A stretch of 64,000 nucleotides of DNA from Panagrolaimus kolymaensis (Eukaryota > Nematoda > Chromadorea > Rhabditida > Panagrolaimidae). Shown one piece after another: positions 51,180-60,998 of this stretch. How positions within the stretch are numbered: position 1 is the stretch's first letter; each line of letters starts with the position of its first letter. Location: NCBI GenBank assembly GCA_028622995.1, contig JAJQJQ010000005.1:5704001-5768000 (forward strand), written 5' to 3'. The notes under the pieces are model-generated. The model made no database searches, had not been told where the DNA came from, and was given only the letters and a program-made list of their open reading frames with translations. A program made the translations under genes and the position numbers.

Positions 51180-51832
51180 ATGGCACCAAAAGCACTTGTT
51201 ATTGCTTTCAAAGATGTTGAAGATATTGAACTCGTTGTAACTGTTGACATCCTTCGAAGAGCTGAAGTTGACGTCACTGTTGCAAACCTTCAAAATGAGG
51301 AATACTTCGTCTGTTCTCGTCAAATTACAATGAAAGCTGATGCACTCTTCAAGGATGTTGAAAACAATGAATATGATGCTGTTATCATTCCTGGTGGTCC
51401 TGGTTCATTGAAAGTTGCAGATGTATGTTTAAAACTTTTCTCTAGCGTTTAATATATTATTTATCTTTTTAGGATCAACGTCTCGGTAAAATTCTTCAAA
51501 AGCATGCTAAAAATGGAAAACTTGTTGGAGCAATCTGTGCGGCACCTTTTATCTTCACTGTGCATAATGTTGGCAAAGATGGTGAAATCACATCATATCC
51601 TTCCGTCAAAGAAAAGATCATTGCTGCTGGTAAGTGTTATTTTAGTTTTCCATTTTTATTGCTTTTGATTTTAGGTTATAACTTCCGTGAAGATGATGTC
51701 GTCGTTTCTAAGAATGTCGTAACAAGTCGTGGACCTGGAACAGCTTTTCAATTTGCTCTCAAATTGGTTGAACTTCTCGTCAACAAAGAAACTTCAGAAA
51801 AAGTCTCTAAAGCCTTGCTTTGTACTGTCTAA
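51180..51832 (+). CDS. DJ-1/PARK7 family protein
   Basis: Exons 51180-51422, 51473-51629 and 51675-51832 encode 185 residues. The reactive cysteine is in GAICAAP (residue 103, equal to human C106), the partner glutamate is at residue 17, and PGGPG (about residue 72) forms the nucleophile pocket. A late VVTSRGPGTAFQFAL helix supports the full fold. DJ-1 proteins act as glyoxalases or deglycases and protect from oxidative stress. C. elegans has two (djr-1.1 and djr-1.2); which one this equals cannot be told. The length equals the family's usual 185-190 residues. Confidence 0.95.
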
Positions 51833-52943
51833 TAATATAAGTTACTGTGTTTATTATATATTGTTTTTGCATGTAATTATCCCTGTGTTTTATGTACTTT
51901 TTGGAGAATAAATATGTATTATTATAACTTTTGCTTTTTTTTGCTCGGTTGAAACATAAACATAGACTTTAGTTTATGGCCCTTTAATCCATTCATGAAG
52001 TGAAAGCGAAAAGCCAAAGGTCATTTTTTATTGAATAAACAAGTTTTAAAAAGCGTTCATTTTCATTTATCAACAATCGTTCGATTCGATTACAATCAAC
52101 CAAAGGTTTGAATTTGTTTCATTTTTTTTGGTTTTCCATTTGGTATTGCCACAATTTGGAATCGAATGGGAAATAAGTGGAGAGACCAAAAAATAAAAAA
52201 AATTTTTACTTCAAAAGCAAAGCTGGCAAGCAATAAACAAACAACACAGAAAGACGCACTTTTTTCTGCAATTTTCATTGTTGAAAAGAATGTTTTTTGT
52301 TTGCTGTTTCTAAGGCGAGGACGTTATGTATGTACAAAAATGGGAGTAAAAAAGGTTTCTTTTGACTGTTTCTTCGATTTTTTATATAAAAAAATGGTGG
52401 AATTGAAAAAATAGCTGCTTATTTGAAAGCGATTGTTTGTGTTATTCTATTCTTTCCAACCAATTTCAATGACTCACTATTGTTTCATATCTTCGAAAGC
52501 ATTACATTTTATATTATTTAAATTAATCCTTCTCTGTTCTTAAGGAAATTTCCGAAGTTTATGTTGAAAAATAAATTTATGCTACAAAGCTATGGTTGTC
52601 ATTTTAAGAATGTTGTTCACAATTTCCAATCCATCATTGTCTCTAAAGAAAATGGTGTCATATAGTCCGTGTGAAATTTGCTCTTTTTTATTTTTTTTTG
52701 TTTAAAACAAAAATGATTTAGCGATAATATCGTTGTTTGTTTGTGAAAGCTGAGACCCATTCGTGACCAATCAACTCTTTTTGCGATGGTGATTCATCTT
52801 ATTTGTTGTTTTTTTTGCTCGCGTAAATTTTATGTTTAAAAGGAACCAAGAAAATTTTGGTTTTATCATTTTTTGTTTTAACTTTCGTTTTAAGGAAAAA
52901 AACAGTTTCATCACTTTCTTTTCAAATCAAAAAAGCTGAACAA
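51833..52943. other. Spacer between DJ-1 and serpin
   Basis: A/T-rich, about 1.1 kb, presumably serpin promoter. No gene seen; short frames at 52096-52414 are not credible. Confidence 0.5.
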
Positions 52944-55900
52944 ATGTCCGACAATATAAGTCACGTTAGTTTTCAAATCCTGTTTAAATATTTTTTGTTA
53001 TTTTGTTTTAGCAATTTTTACCCTTATTTATATGTAGTGCTTCTTCATTCTTTATTACCCTTTATGCTTGCTATCGTGAAAACATTTTAAAGCCGCTTTA
53101 TGCTTTGAATTTTTTTTCAATTTTTTAGAAAAAGACTCTTCGCGTTGTTGAAGATATGAGTCAAGGTCCATCTATTCCACTACCAGCTATCATCGATGCT
53201 CAAGCGGGCTTCGCGTTGAACCTTCTTCGTGATAATGGTTTGAATTCATCCACCATTCTTTCTCCAATTTCTATCTCAATTGCTTTGGCTATGGTTTATT
53301 TTGGAGCTAAAGAAAATACTGCCAATCAAATTCGTGAAACTATTGCTAAAGGTTGCTTTTTGCTGATCTAAAAAATGAGTTGCATTACGGTTGTTAGTTT
53401 TAGGCGTCTCTGAAGAAGAAATTCATGCGCATTTTTCATCTGTTTTGAACCTCATTAACTCCAATGATCTTAATGTAACTCTCGAATCTGCAAATCGCAT
53501 TTATGTCAAAAATGATTTCAAACTTTTGGATAGCTATATCGAAGGAATCAAAAAGCATTATGCTGGAGAATTGGAAGAAATTAATTTTTCCGAATCAAAC
53601 GCTGCTGCTAATGTATGTTTTTGGTTTTCAATAGCTCATCGTTGTGTTCAATTTATTTATCTTAAATTATATTTTTGCCCCATGGTTTAATTCTTCTAAA
53701 TTATAGAAAATCAATTCATTCGTTGCTAATGCAACTCATGATAAGATTCAAAACCTCATCAGCCCTGATTCTCTCGATGACTTAACTCGTCTCGTTCTCA
53801 TAAATGCTATTTATTTCAAAGGACAATGGGATAAACAATTTAAAGAAGAACTTACACATGATGCCGATTTTTACTCATCTCCTGATAATACCAAAAAAGT
53901 AAACCATATTTTCATTTCTTTGCTCATTTACGGCTTTAGGTAAAAATGATGCAACTCGAATCCAACCTTCCTTATTACGAAAATGATGATTATCAAGTGG
54001 TTGGTCTTCCATACAAGAACCAACAAGTTACCATGTACATTATTCTCCCACGTGAACGTTTTGGTCTTGAAAATCTCGTAAATAACATTAATGCTTCAAC
54101 TTTGGCTCAACTTTTGGCTAAGAAAGGACGTTCACAAGTTAAAGTTCAGCTTCCACGTTTCAAAATTGAATCATCTTTCGAACTTGTTGATGCTTTGAAG
54201 AAACTTGGAATCACGGAAGCTTTTACTGATAATGCAAATTTTACTGGAATCACTGAGCAAGCCTATTTGAAAGTATCAGGTGTCATTCATAAAGCTTTTA
54301 TTGAGGTGGGTTTTGTTTTCATTTGCACCTTTTTTGCTTTAAAGAAAAATTGGAAGCAGAAGAGGTAAAAATTAAAATAAAAAGGTTGCATTTTACTTTG
54401 AGAAAATATCAACTTTTCTGCTTACTTTAACCCACTCACATTTTTTGGTTTGTGTTTATTTATTTAATGTTTGCTTTTGGAAATACCGCATTTCCTATTT
54501 TTTTAAACTGTAAAAGTTGCATTTTTTACCTTGCAAAGCATACTTTTTGCTAAATTTCTGTGAAGAGTTTTTTTCATGCTATTCTTACCACTTTTTTTCA
54601 TTGCAGACAAATGAAGAAGGCTCAGAAGCCGCAGCTGCCACTGGAGTCGTAATTAGAACTCGAATGCGGCCATCTCATCCTCCTTTAGTTCCTCAATTCA
54701 TAGCCGATCACTCTTTTCTTTATGTCATTGTTGATAATGATCATAATATTCTTTTCATTGGCAGCTATCTTGCTTAAATGTTTGGTTGTTGTATTTTTTT
54801 TTCTCTATTGTCTATGTGTTTATATGCCATTACTAATGAATAAACTAACCTTTTTTTCACTTTTGTGTTGTAATTTCACCCAAAATCTTTTTTTCTTCTA
54901 TAGGTTAACGAAGAAGGTACAATTGCTGCTGCTTCAACTTCGGTTGGATTCACTTTTAAAATGTTAATAATTCCAAAGCTTTTTACTGCGGATCAACCAT
55001 TTTTGTTCATAATCGCCGATGAATCCCACAATATTTACTTCATTGGCCATCATCGTGGATAACTGTAATAAATTAACAAAAGCACCATTTTTTAAAAAGC
55101 TTTATTTTTTGTTTTAAATTTCGTTATGACTTTTGTTATTAATAAAATCATGCCTCATTTTATCAAAACAACACTAATTTAAAAGCACATGTTTTAATTT
55201 TGTCACTTTATAAGTTATGGTAGATTTGTTTAAACACTTTTGTATGCAATTTAAGCATAAGCTTGATTTTTAAATATTTTTTGTCTATAAAATTTGCTAT
55301 TGAAAACATGTTAACCCAAATAATTCTTCCTACCGTACTTATCAATCTTTTATAGTCTTTGAATTAGATTCATGAATTTTAAACAAATGAGTCTGGATCA
55401 GAAGCTGCAGCAGCGACTGGAATTGAAGCTGTTCCTGCTTCATTGCCACCACCACCCGAACCTTTTATTGCTAATCATCCCTTTTTATTTATTCTCGCGG
55501 ATAATAAGCAAAACATTTATTTTACTGGAGTTCATACAAGCAATTAATTAAACTTCATTTTTTTCTTGTTTTTTCTTTAAAATTTTAACAATCAATAAAG
55601 TATGCAACGGTTTTTTGAGTTTGTTCAATTTCTACCAGACTGATGAATTTTTGACAAAAGAAAAAACTGCCTTTAAAATTATCAAAGAATCCTTTTATCC
55701 TTACCTATGATATCTTATTCTTGGTTCAATTGTATAGCATTTTGTAATAATTATCTAAGATTTAGTAATCCTCTTAAGCTTTATATTTTTTTTCTCATTG
55801 CAATTTTCACAATACAATTAGTAAATGGCTTGTACAAATTGGTTGAAAGCAAAAGACTGCACTCCATAACGAAATTATACAATAATATATAAATTTTTAG

Positions 55901-56074
55901 ACGAATGAAGAAGGAAGTGAAGCAGCGGCTGCTACAGGAATGGTGATGCGTTTGACTTCTGCAATGGACCCGGATGAACCAACTCAAATTATTGCAGACC
56001 ATCCATTTTTGTATGCTATCGTTGATAAAAATCGGAATATCCTTTTTATTGGAACCGTTTACAAAGAAGATTGA
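52944..56074 (+). CDS. Serpin with four alternative reactive-loop exons
   Basis: Shared exons 52944-52964, 53129-53351, 53404-53612, 53707-53898 and 53940-54305 encode 337 residues of serpin core with no signal peptide, so the protein is probably intracellular, as usual in nematodes. Core motifs include SPISISIALAMVYFGAKENT, NRIYV, NAIYFKGQWDKQF and KVSGVIHKAFIE. The core ends in phase 0 exactly before the hinge. Four cassettes follow (54607-54777, 54904-55062, 55383-55547, 55901-56074). Each encodes hinge, reactive centre, the F-x-A-D/N-H-P-F strand and a stop, and each is followed by AATAAA. Joined singly they give 389-394 residues, the normal serpin size. This fits mutually exclusive terminal exons that retarget the inhibitor to different proteases. 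The first 7-codon exon is inferred from phase; an internal ATG (53156) is an alternative start. Confidence 0.93.
54607..54777 (+). other. Serpin terminal cassette 1 (P1 Arg)
   Basis: Acceptor TTGCAG, phase 0, 56 residues and a stop. The hinge is NEEGSEAAAATG. Counting 17 from the hinge Glu places Arg-Met at P1-P1', suggesting trypsin-like targets. The AATAAA for this end is at 54839-54844. Confidence 0.85.
54904..55062 (+). other. Serpin terminal cassette 2 (P1 Lys)
   Basis: Acceptor CTATAG, phase 0, 52 residues. The hinge is NEEGTIAAASTS, with the canonical P14 Thr but Ile at P13. The predicted P1-P1' is Lys-Met. It has its own AATAAA at 55141-55146. Confidence 0.85.
55383..55547 (+). other. 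Serpin terminal cassette 3 (P1 Ala), acceptor damaged
   Basis: The 54-residue frame is intact, with hinge NESGSEAAAATG and loop EAVPASLPPPP. That loop closely resembles alpha-1-antitrypsin-type loops, with predicted P1-P1' Ala-Ser (elastase-like targets). The bases just before it are TTTTAA instead of TTTTAG, so the normal acceptor is missing. An AG 9 bases in would restore phase but drop three residues (Thr-Asn-Glu). The AATAAA is at 55594-55599. Confidence 0.75.
55901..56074 (+). other. Serpin terminal cassette 4 (P1 Thr or Leu)
   Basis: Acceptor TTTTTAG, phase 0, 57 residues. The hinge is NEEGSEAAAATG and the loop MVMRLTSAMDPDEP. Counting gives Thr-Ser at P1-P1', with Leu at P2; the exact scissile bond is uncertain. 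The AATAAA is at 56151-56156. Confidence 0.83.
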
Positions 56075-56444
56075 AGGCAATGAAAAAAGGTTTATTTAGA
56101 TTGTTTCACTTCGAACTATTTTTATTCCATTTTTCGTTTGTTAAATATTTAATAAATTTTCACCCTTGTGTTTGTTTTTTTATGATTTGAATCCTTTAAA
56201 AATTTTTGGATAAATTTATTTTGGAGCTAATTTCACATAAAAAAGGTACACTTTTTTGTTGTTTAATAAATATAAAAGCTTAAAAAAATTTCTTTCCTGC
56301 ATTATTATATAATTGTTAACCTAAAAATTTAATAAGTATCATCCTAATTTTAATAAAAATCAAAACCTTTAACATATTTATTTATTTCTTTGCAAAACTT
56401 TTAAAACATTGTAAGATTATAAATTTTTTAAAGATCACGCATGA
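56075..56444. other. Convergent 3' spacer, serpin and TIL inhibitor
   Basis: A/T-rich DNA with poly(A) signals for the fourth serpin end (+) and the inhibitor gene (-). No gene is seen. Confidence 0.5.
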
Positions 56445-56813
56445 TTAGCATTGGTCTTTCGGAACGCATTTTCCAGTGGCATTTCGGAAGAAATTTCGAA
56501 CGCAAACACATTGAGGCTTTACTTTTGTGCAAGGCCAATGACATCGTTTCTATAGTGAAGCGATTTTATTATGAGGCTAAAAAATGAAATATGTTACCTT
56601 TTTGGGAAGATTAACTTTGCTACATGAGTCAAGACAACGTCGACATGTGATGATGCGTTCGTTAGCTCCACATTTCAATTTGGCATCGACGATTGCAGCG
56701 AATGAAAGTAATGTAATTAAAAAGATTGCTGCGAAAATGAGCTTCTAGAAATTAGAGAAAATATGTTACAAGAAAAGAAATTGTTAATAAAAAAACTTGC
56801 CATTTTTTAAGAA
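56445..56813 (-). CDS. TIL-domain protease inhibitor (Ascaris type)
   Basis: Exons 56811-56813 (ATG alone), 56598-56744 and 56445-56549 encode 84 residues. A signal peptide (KLIFAAIFLITLLSFAAIVDA) is followed by one trypsin-inhibitor-like domain with ten cysteines ending KCVPKDQC. This is the fold of Ascaris chymotrypsin/elastase inhibitors, secreted and acting on serine proteases. The candidate reactive loop lies between the fifth and sixth cysteines region (KKRCHWPCTKVKPQC), but P1 is not certain. The first intron would start GCAAGT right after the ATG, a GC-AG intron; the alternative GT sites break the frame. The second intron uses a CTATAG acceptor (56550-56551) because a nearer TTTTAG leads to a stop. 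Its neighbour is the serpin, also a protease inhibitor. Confidence 0.8.
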
Positions 56814-57422
56814 AACGATGCTTAAAAAAATAAAAAAGCAGCAAGAATCAAGCAATTTGTCAAAAACAAAATATTTCTTTAGTTTCATCGATTTTCAAAC
56901 ATTTTGTATGCTTTCATAATGGACAAGGCTCGTGAGAATATGAGCCTTAAACGTTTTCGAAAGTGGAAAATTTTTATTATCCTCACAAAGTCATCTGCAG
57001 TAGCTTTGAGTCACACCAATAATTAATAATATATAAATTAGTCAAAATGTTTTAATTTTTATTATTGCCATGTACCAATAAAACTCTTATTTTTATTCAG
57101 TTATGATAATAAAAATCTGTCAGATTGCTCCATAATAAATCAAAATTTTTGTTTAAAAAACAGAAATTTGACAAAACATGAGGATTTGCTTTTGAAGGAA
57201 TAGTAAGTAAGCAATGTTATTATTATAAACAAATACCTTTATTTTAATTTGTCATGTTATTTTTATTTTGTCATTACAAAGCTGCAAATCGAGTCAATCT
57301 TCGGGAGTCTGAATTAATTATATTAAAAATTTATTTAGCTTTTTAAACAAATGTACAAATAATATTGAAATTAGAGATTTTTTAATTCAAAATCACTGCG
57401 GGATTTTAATAAAAACTTAACA
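56814..57422. other. Spacer
   Basis: About 600 bp without a gene; promoter side of the TIL gene and 3' side of the Cys/Gln-rich gene. Confidence 0.5.
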
Positions 57423-58184
57423 TCAACATCCACAACCACATCCGCCGCTTGAGGAGCCAGAATCAAGGTTGACAACGTAAGCAGTGCCACCAGAATTGCT
57501 ATTGCATCCTGAATTGCAGCCACAGCTGGATTGTTGTTGTTGGCAGCAGCAGTTATTATTATTGCTTGAGGATGAATCAAGTTGGATGACTTGAATGTTT
57601 CCACCGCTGTTATTATTGTTGCATCCGCAACCAGATGATTGTTGCTGGCAACAGCAGTTATTTGAAGATTGTTGTTGACATCCGCATCCACCGCTTGAGC
57701 TAGAATCAAGTTGAATAACTTGGATGTTGTTGCTATTACTATTGCTATTACACCCACAGCTGGATTGTTGGGGACAGCAACAACTTGATTGTTGTTGTTG
57801 ACAACCACAGCTGGATTGTTGTTGGCATCCACATCCGCCGCTTGAGCCAGAATCGAGATTGATGACGTAAGCAGTGCCGCCAGAGCTGCCACTATCGCAT
57901 CCAGAGTTACATCCACAGCTAGATTGTTGCTGACATCCACAGCTAGATTGTTGTTGGCACCCGCAGCTGGATTGTTGTTGGCATCCACATCCGCCGCTTG
58001 ATGAAGAATCAAGATTTACAACATATGCAGTCCCAGAGTTGCTTCCACCACATCCGCTATTACAATTACTTTGAGATTGGCATCCACATCCCATTTGATG
58101 GAATTGCATTCCACCGAAAAGGACTCCATGGGAAACGCCGAAGAAAGCGACAACCAAAGCAATGACAGCAAATTTGGAAATCAT
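57423..58184 (-). CDS. Secreted Cys/Gln/Ser-rich repeat protein
   Basis: One coding exon, 253 residues. A signal peptide (MISKFAVIALVVAFFGVSHG) is followed almost wholly by Cys, Gln, Ser, Gly and Asn; I count 38 cysteines. Five short hydrophobic strands of the form GTAYVVNLDSSSS or NIQVIQLDSSSS recur near residues 51, 103, 153, 196 and 233, and between them sit blocks such as CGCQQQSSCGC. Strand/cross-link alternation suggests a self-assembling structural or adhesive material (cuticle, eggshell, lining), but this is inference and no known family is recognised. A 5' UTR intron probably joins an exon near 58245 to the acceptor at 58193. The long frame in another phase (57371-58012) is a shadow of the repeat. 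Confidence 0.8.
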   Translation of the reverse strand: MISKFAVIALVVAFFGVSHGVLFGGMQFHQMGCGCQSQSNCNSGCGGSNSGTAYVVNLDSSSSGGCGCQQQSSCGCQQQSSCGCQQQSSCGCNSGCDSGSSGGTAYVINLDSGSSGGCGCQQQSSCGCQQQQSSCCCPQQSSCGCNSNSNSNNIQVIQLDSSSSGGCGCQQQSSNNCCCQQQSSGCGCNNNNSGGNIQVIQLDSSSSNNNNCCCQQQQSSCGCNSGCNSNSGGTAYVVNLDSGSSSGGCGCGC

Positions 58185-58301
58185 TTTTGTGTCTAAAAAA
58201 TTCTTCTACAATTCAATGAAGATCCAACTAAGAAAGAGACATACCTTTAAACAACTCTTAAACGCTTGAATGGGACTGTGATTTTTGGGATGATTTCATT
58301 T

Positions 58302-58309
58302 TACTTATA
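58302..58309 (-). promoter_or_regulatory. TATA box of the Cys/Gln-rich gene
   Basis: TATATAAG on the minus strand lies about 55 bp upstream of the inferred 5' UTR donor at 58244, leaving room for a short non-coding first exon. Confidence 0.45.
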
Positions 58310-58411
58310 TAATCGCTTCCGGAGAAGTTGCTATCCATGCTTTAATTCAATCCGGTTTTAATTGATCCCTTCCGCTTTTTTTCTTCATTTTACTTTCACT
58401 ACATCTTAAAT

Positions 58412-58436
58412 CAAATAAATAAATAAATAAATAAAT
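58412..58436. repeat. AAAT microsatellite
   Basis: About six tandem AAAT units. Confidence 0.8.
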
Positions 58437-59393
58437 GATGAAAGCGAAATAAAGCTCTTAATCAAAAGTAAACACTTTTTATTTTATAAGTTTGCGATGT
58501 CCTCAAGTGGTTGCGGTTGTGGTCATTCATTGAGCTTTTTTTGCGCTTTCTCGCTTTTTTTTTGTCGTCATCATCAATTACACACTTTAAAGTTAATTTT
58601 TTTTTCATGAGCTTAAAAATCTGGAATTATTAAAAACTTGTGAGTAAATTAAAAAGTTGGCAAAAGTGCTAGGATGAGATCTAATTTTTGTTTGTTTAAA
58701 GTTTTTGATAAAATTAAGTTTTTTTTTATGGATGCTTCCTGTTTTTTTCTTTCTTTATTTATGTTCGCAGGAATTTAAACAGTCAAGCAAATTTTTTGTA
58801 AAAACAAAGAACAAATAAGAATTAGAAATTAAATTACTAATTCCAACATACCAATCAAAGCATTTACCGACATTGTTTGATTTGTGCGCAAACCAAATTT
58901 TTGTCATAAGTAAAAAAACTATCATATTGTAATAATATAGAGATAACACAATTATTAACTTTTTATAAAGAATTTCATTCAATTACCTTTGCTTCCGCTA
59001 TCATTAAAAGATTAAAATTTTTAAAACAAACGATGTGTAGAAATTGTTTAAAAACTTTAATTTTAAAATCTTTTTATTGCTCAAAAAATAGAGAAAATGG
59101 ATGCAATAAGTTATCAAAATATTTTTTTGAGTCGTGTTATTTGCAAAATAATAATTTCTTTAATATGCAGAGCTAATTAAGTCAGTATCCATTCCTTTAA
59201 TTAAAATTTTAATGAAAGTCGCACGGAAAGTGTTATGGACACACGCTTGAATTTTTTCGGCTGTGGTATAAATAAGTTCATTCCTTGAATACAAAAAATA
59301 CAGTAATAAAATTTATTGAAATTACATGAAAATCAGTTACATAAAATTAAAATCTTAGGCAGATTTATTGTTGGAAGTGAGAGCATCGATCTT

Positions 59394-60116
59394 TTATACA
59401 ACAGGATTGTTGACCTTGTTGAAGAGACGAATAGCACCTTTGGTTTGAGGAAGAGCGAGGAAGAGAAGGATGGCGAGCTTCAAAACGAAGTAGATTGGGA
59501 AGTATGCCATAATTCCATCAGCAAAGAAATCAAGAAGAGCAAGGAACCCGAAGCAAGTCCAATAGATGAGCCACTGACCATCATCATCCTTATTACCAGT
59601 ACGAACAGCTTTGATGGAAGCATATGCAGGATAAGCGAAACCAATCAAATTACAAACAAGTGAAGCACATCCACCAAAGATCATGTAAAGAGCAACGATG
59701 GCACTGAGACCATAGAAATACTAAAAAAATAAAGGATATTAATGAAAAATATCAATAGTAAAAAAACATACCTGTTCACGTTTGATCTTGGTATTGGTTT
59801 CAAGTTTGGCAAAGTTCGTGTCCAAAAATTGAATGTTTGATTGGTAGAGAGCTTTGTTGAGAGCAGGAGCTACATCAGCAAATGAATTGACTTCATATGC
59901 ATCACCACCAGAAGCAGTAGGACCAGCAGCACGAGATGTGGGTGGAATTGCAGTAGTTGGAGCAGGAGATTGAGCTTCTTGATGTTGAGGTTCTTGCTTT
60001 TGAACTTCTTGAGTTGGAGCTTCTTGCTTTTGAACTTCTTGCTTTTGAACTTCTTGGTTTTGAACTTCTTGGTTTTGAACTTCTTGAATTGGAGCTTCTT
60101 GATTTGTTGAGGCCAT
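59394..60116 (-). CDS. YOP1/REEP (TB2/DP1/HVA22) ER-shaping protein with QEVQ repeats
   Basis: Exons 59772-60116 and 59394-59720 encode 223 residues. The C-terminal half carries the TB2/DP1/HVA22 domain: [33 protein letters not shown] and a [24 protein letters not shown] segment made of paired short hairpins. These proteins bend endoplasmic-reticulum membrane into tubules. Residues about 6-50 are an unusual low-complexity insert of five-residue units, QEVQN or QEVQK, with QEAP and QEPQH variants, followed by a Pro/Thr-rich linker. The domain placement and length fit REEP5/6 and C. elegans YOP-1, apart from the repeat. The start ATG follows a run without an earlier in-frame ATG. Confidence 0.9.
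59965..60105. repeat. 15-bp minisatellite coding for QEVQN/K units
   Basis: Imperfect tandem copies of the 15-bp unit GAACTTCTTGGTTTT (plus strand) inside the first exon of the YOP1/REEP gene. It is open in several frames, which explains the chance frames reported across it. Confidence 0.75.
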
Positions 60117-60307
60117 TTTTCAAAGATACGAGCGTGTCAGCAGCCAACGAGCGATAAAATAAATCACAATGAAATCAAATCGATGCTCACCTTTCCTTTT
60201 ATTCAGTTTCAAAGGTTTCAATTTTCATTCGTTTTTATTCAAATTTTTGGTGCCTTTGGTGAAAATTTTGTTTGCATTTAAAATTTTTTTAACACAAAAT
60301 TTTCATA

Positions 60308-60998
60308 TCTCTCACTGATGTAATTCCAACAACTACATATCATGGAACAATTTTAGGTGGAGTAAAAGAAGATGATATTGTGGGAATTTAGGGTTTATGT
60401 CCAGTTGGTTTAATGTGTGTATGATGATGTCAAATACTTAGTGATTCTATAATTATTAGAATTAATATTATTCCTGAAAGATTAGAGCCAGCTAAAACGG
60501 ATTTTGAATTGTAATTTTTGATTTAAAAAATGAAGAAGTTTTCGCCTCCATTCGTGATACATTTAAACTTTCATCTGGAGGTGATGTTGGAATTGAATGT
60601 GCAGGATTTGATTACTCCAATCATGGGTCACGAAGTTGAGATAAAATTATGTTATTTTATTCGTCCTATTTACTCATCCATATGGATTTTTAGGTTCAAA
60701 ACCGATATTTCTGAAACCCTTGAAGAAATATTTTAAGCGGGTTATGTGGAAACATATATTTTGTGAATTTACAAAATATTTTTTAATCCCTTTTCCATCG
60801 GACTATTATAGAAAAAAGCATCACCATTCAATTCAAGGTGGACATTGTCCAGCACAAAAATATTGGAACCATTGTGTCGAAAAAGTTCAATCAGGTGAAC
60901 TCCATCTCGCTTTTATTATCACAGATAAAGACAGCCTTTGGATGGACCAAGGTTTTATCAACAAAAAAAAGGATAATAAAGGTGGTTGGTTGCATTAA
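60308..60998 (+). pseudogene. Decayed Zn-dependent alcohol/formaldehyde-type dehydrogenase
   Basis: Three pieces in three frames align in order with the C-terminal half of zinc alcohol dehydrogenases. Piece 1 (60308-60513) has TDVIPTTTYHGT, a damaged Rossmann glycine motif (GLCPVGLMC) with in-frame stops, and IPERLEPAK. Piece 2 (60532-60633) has IRDTFKLSSGGDVGIECAGF and NHG, as in glutathione-independent formaldehyde-dehydrogenase-like enzymes. Piece 3 (60822-60998) has GGHCPAQKYW and VQSGELHLAFIITDK, then ends. The N-terminal zinc-binding half is absent. At least two frameshifts and several stops show it is dead. The enzyme class is best known from bacteria and fungi, so an old transfer is possible but not shown. 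Confidence 0.72.

Larger units (their letters stand above)
58185..59393. other. Spacer with AAAT microsatellite
   Basis: Contains the promoter just described and a short AAAT repeat near 58412-58436. No credible gene; the frame at 58755-58982 is a chance A/T-rich frame. Confidence 0.5.

Noticed and set aside
57371..58012. 213-codon minus-strand frame rich in Ala, Asn and Val
   Set aside because: Shadow of the Cys/Gln-rich repeat gene read in another phase; lacks a signal peptide and the TATA/UTR layout fits the other frame.
59902..60157. Ser/Arg-rich minus frame and Leu/Glu-rich plus frame
   Set aside because: Other-phase readings of the 15-bp repeat in the YOP1/REEP gene.
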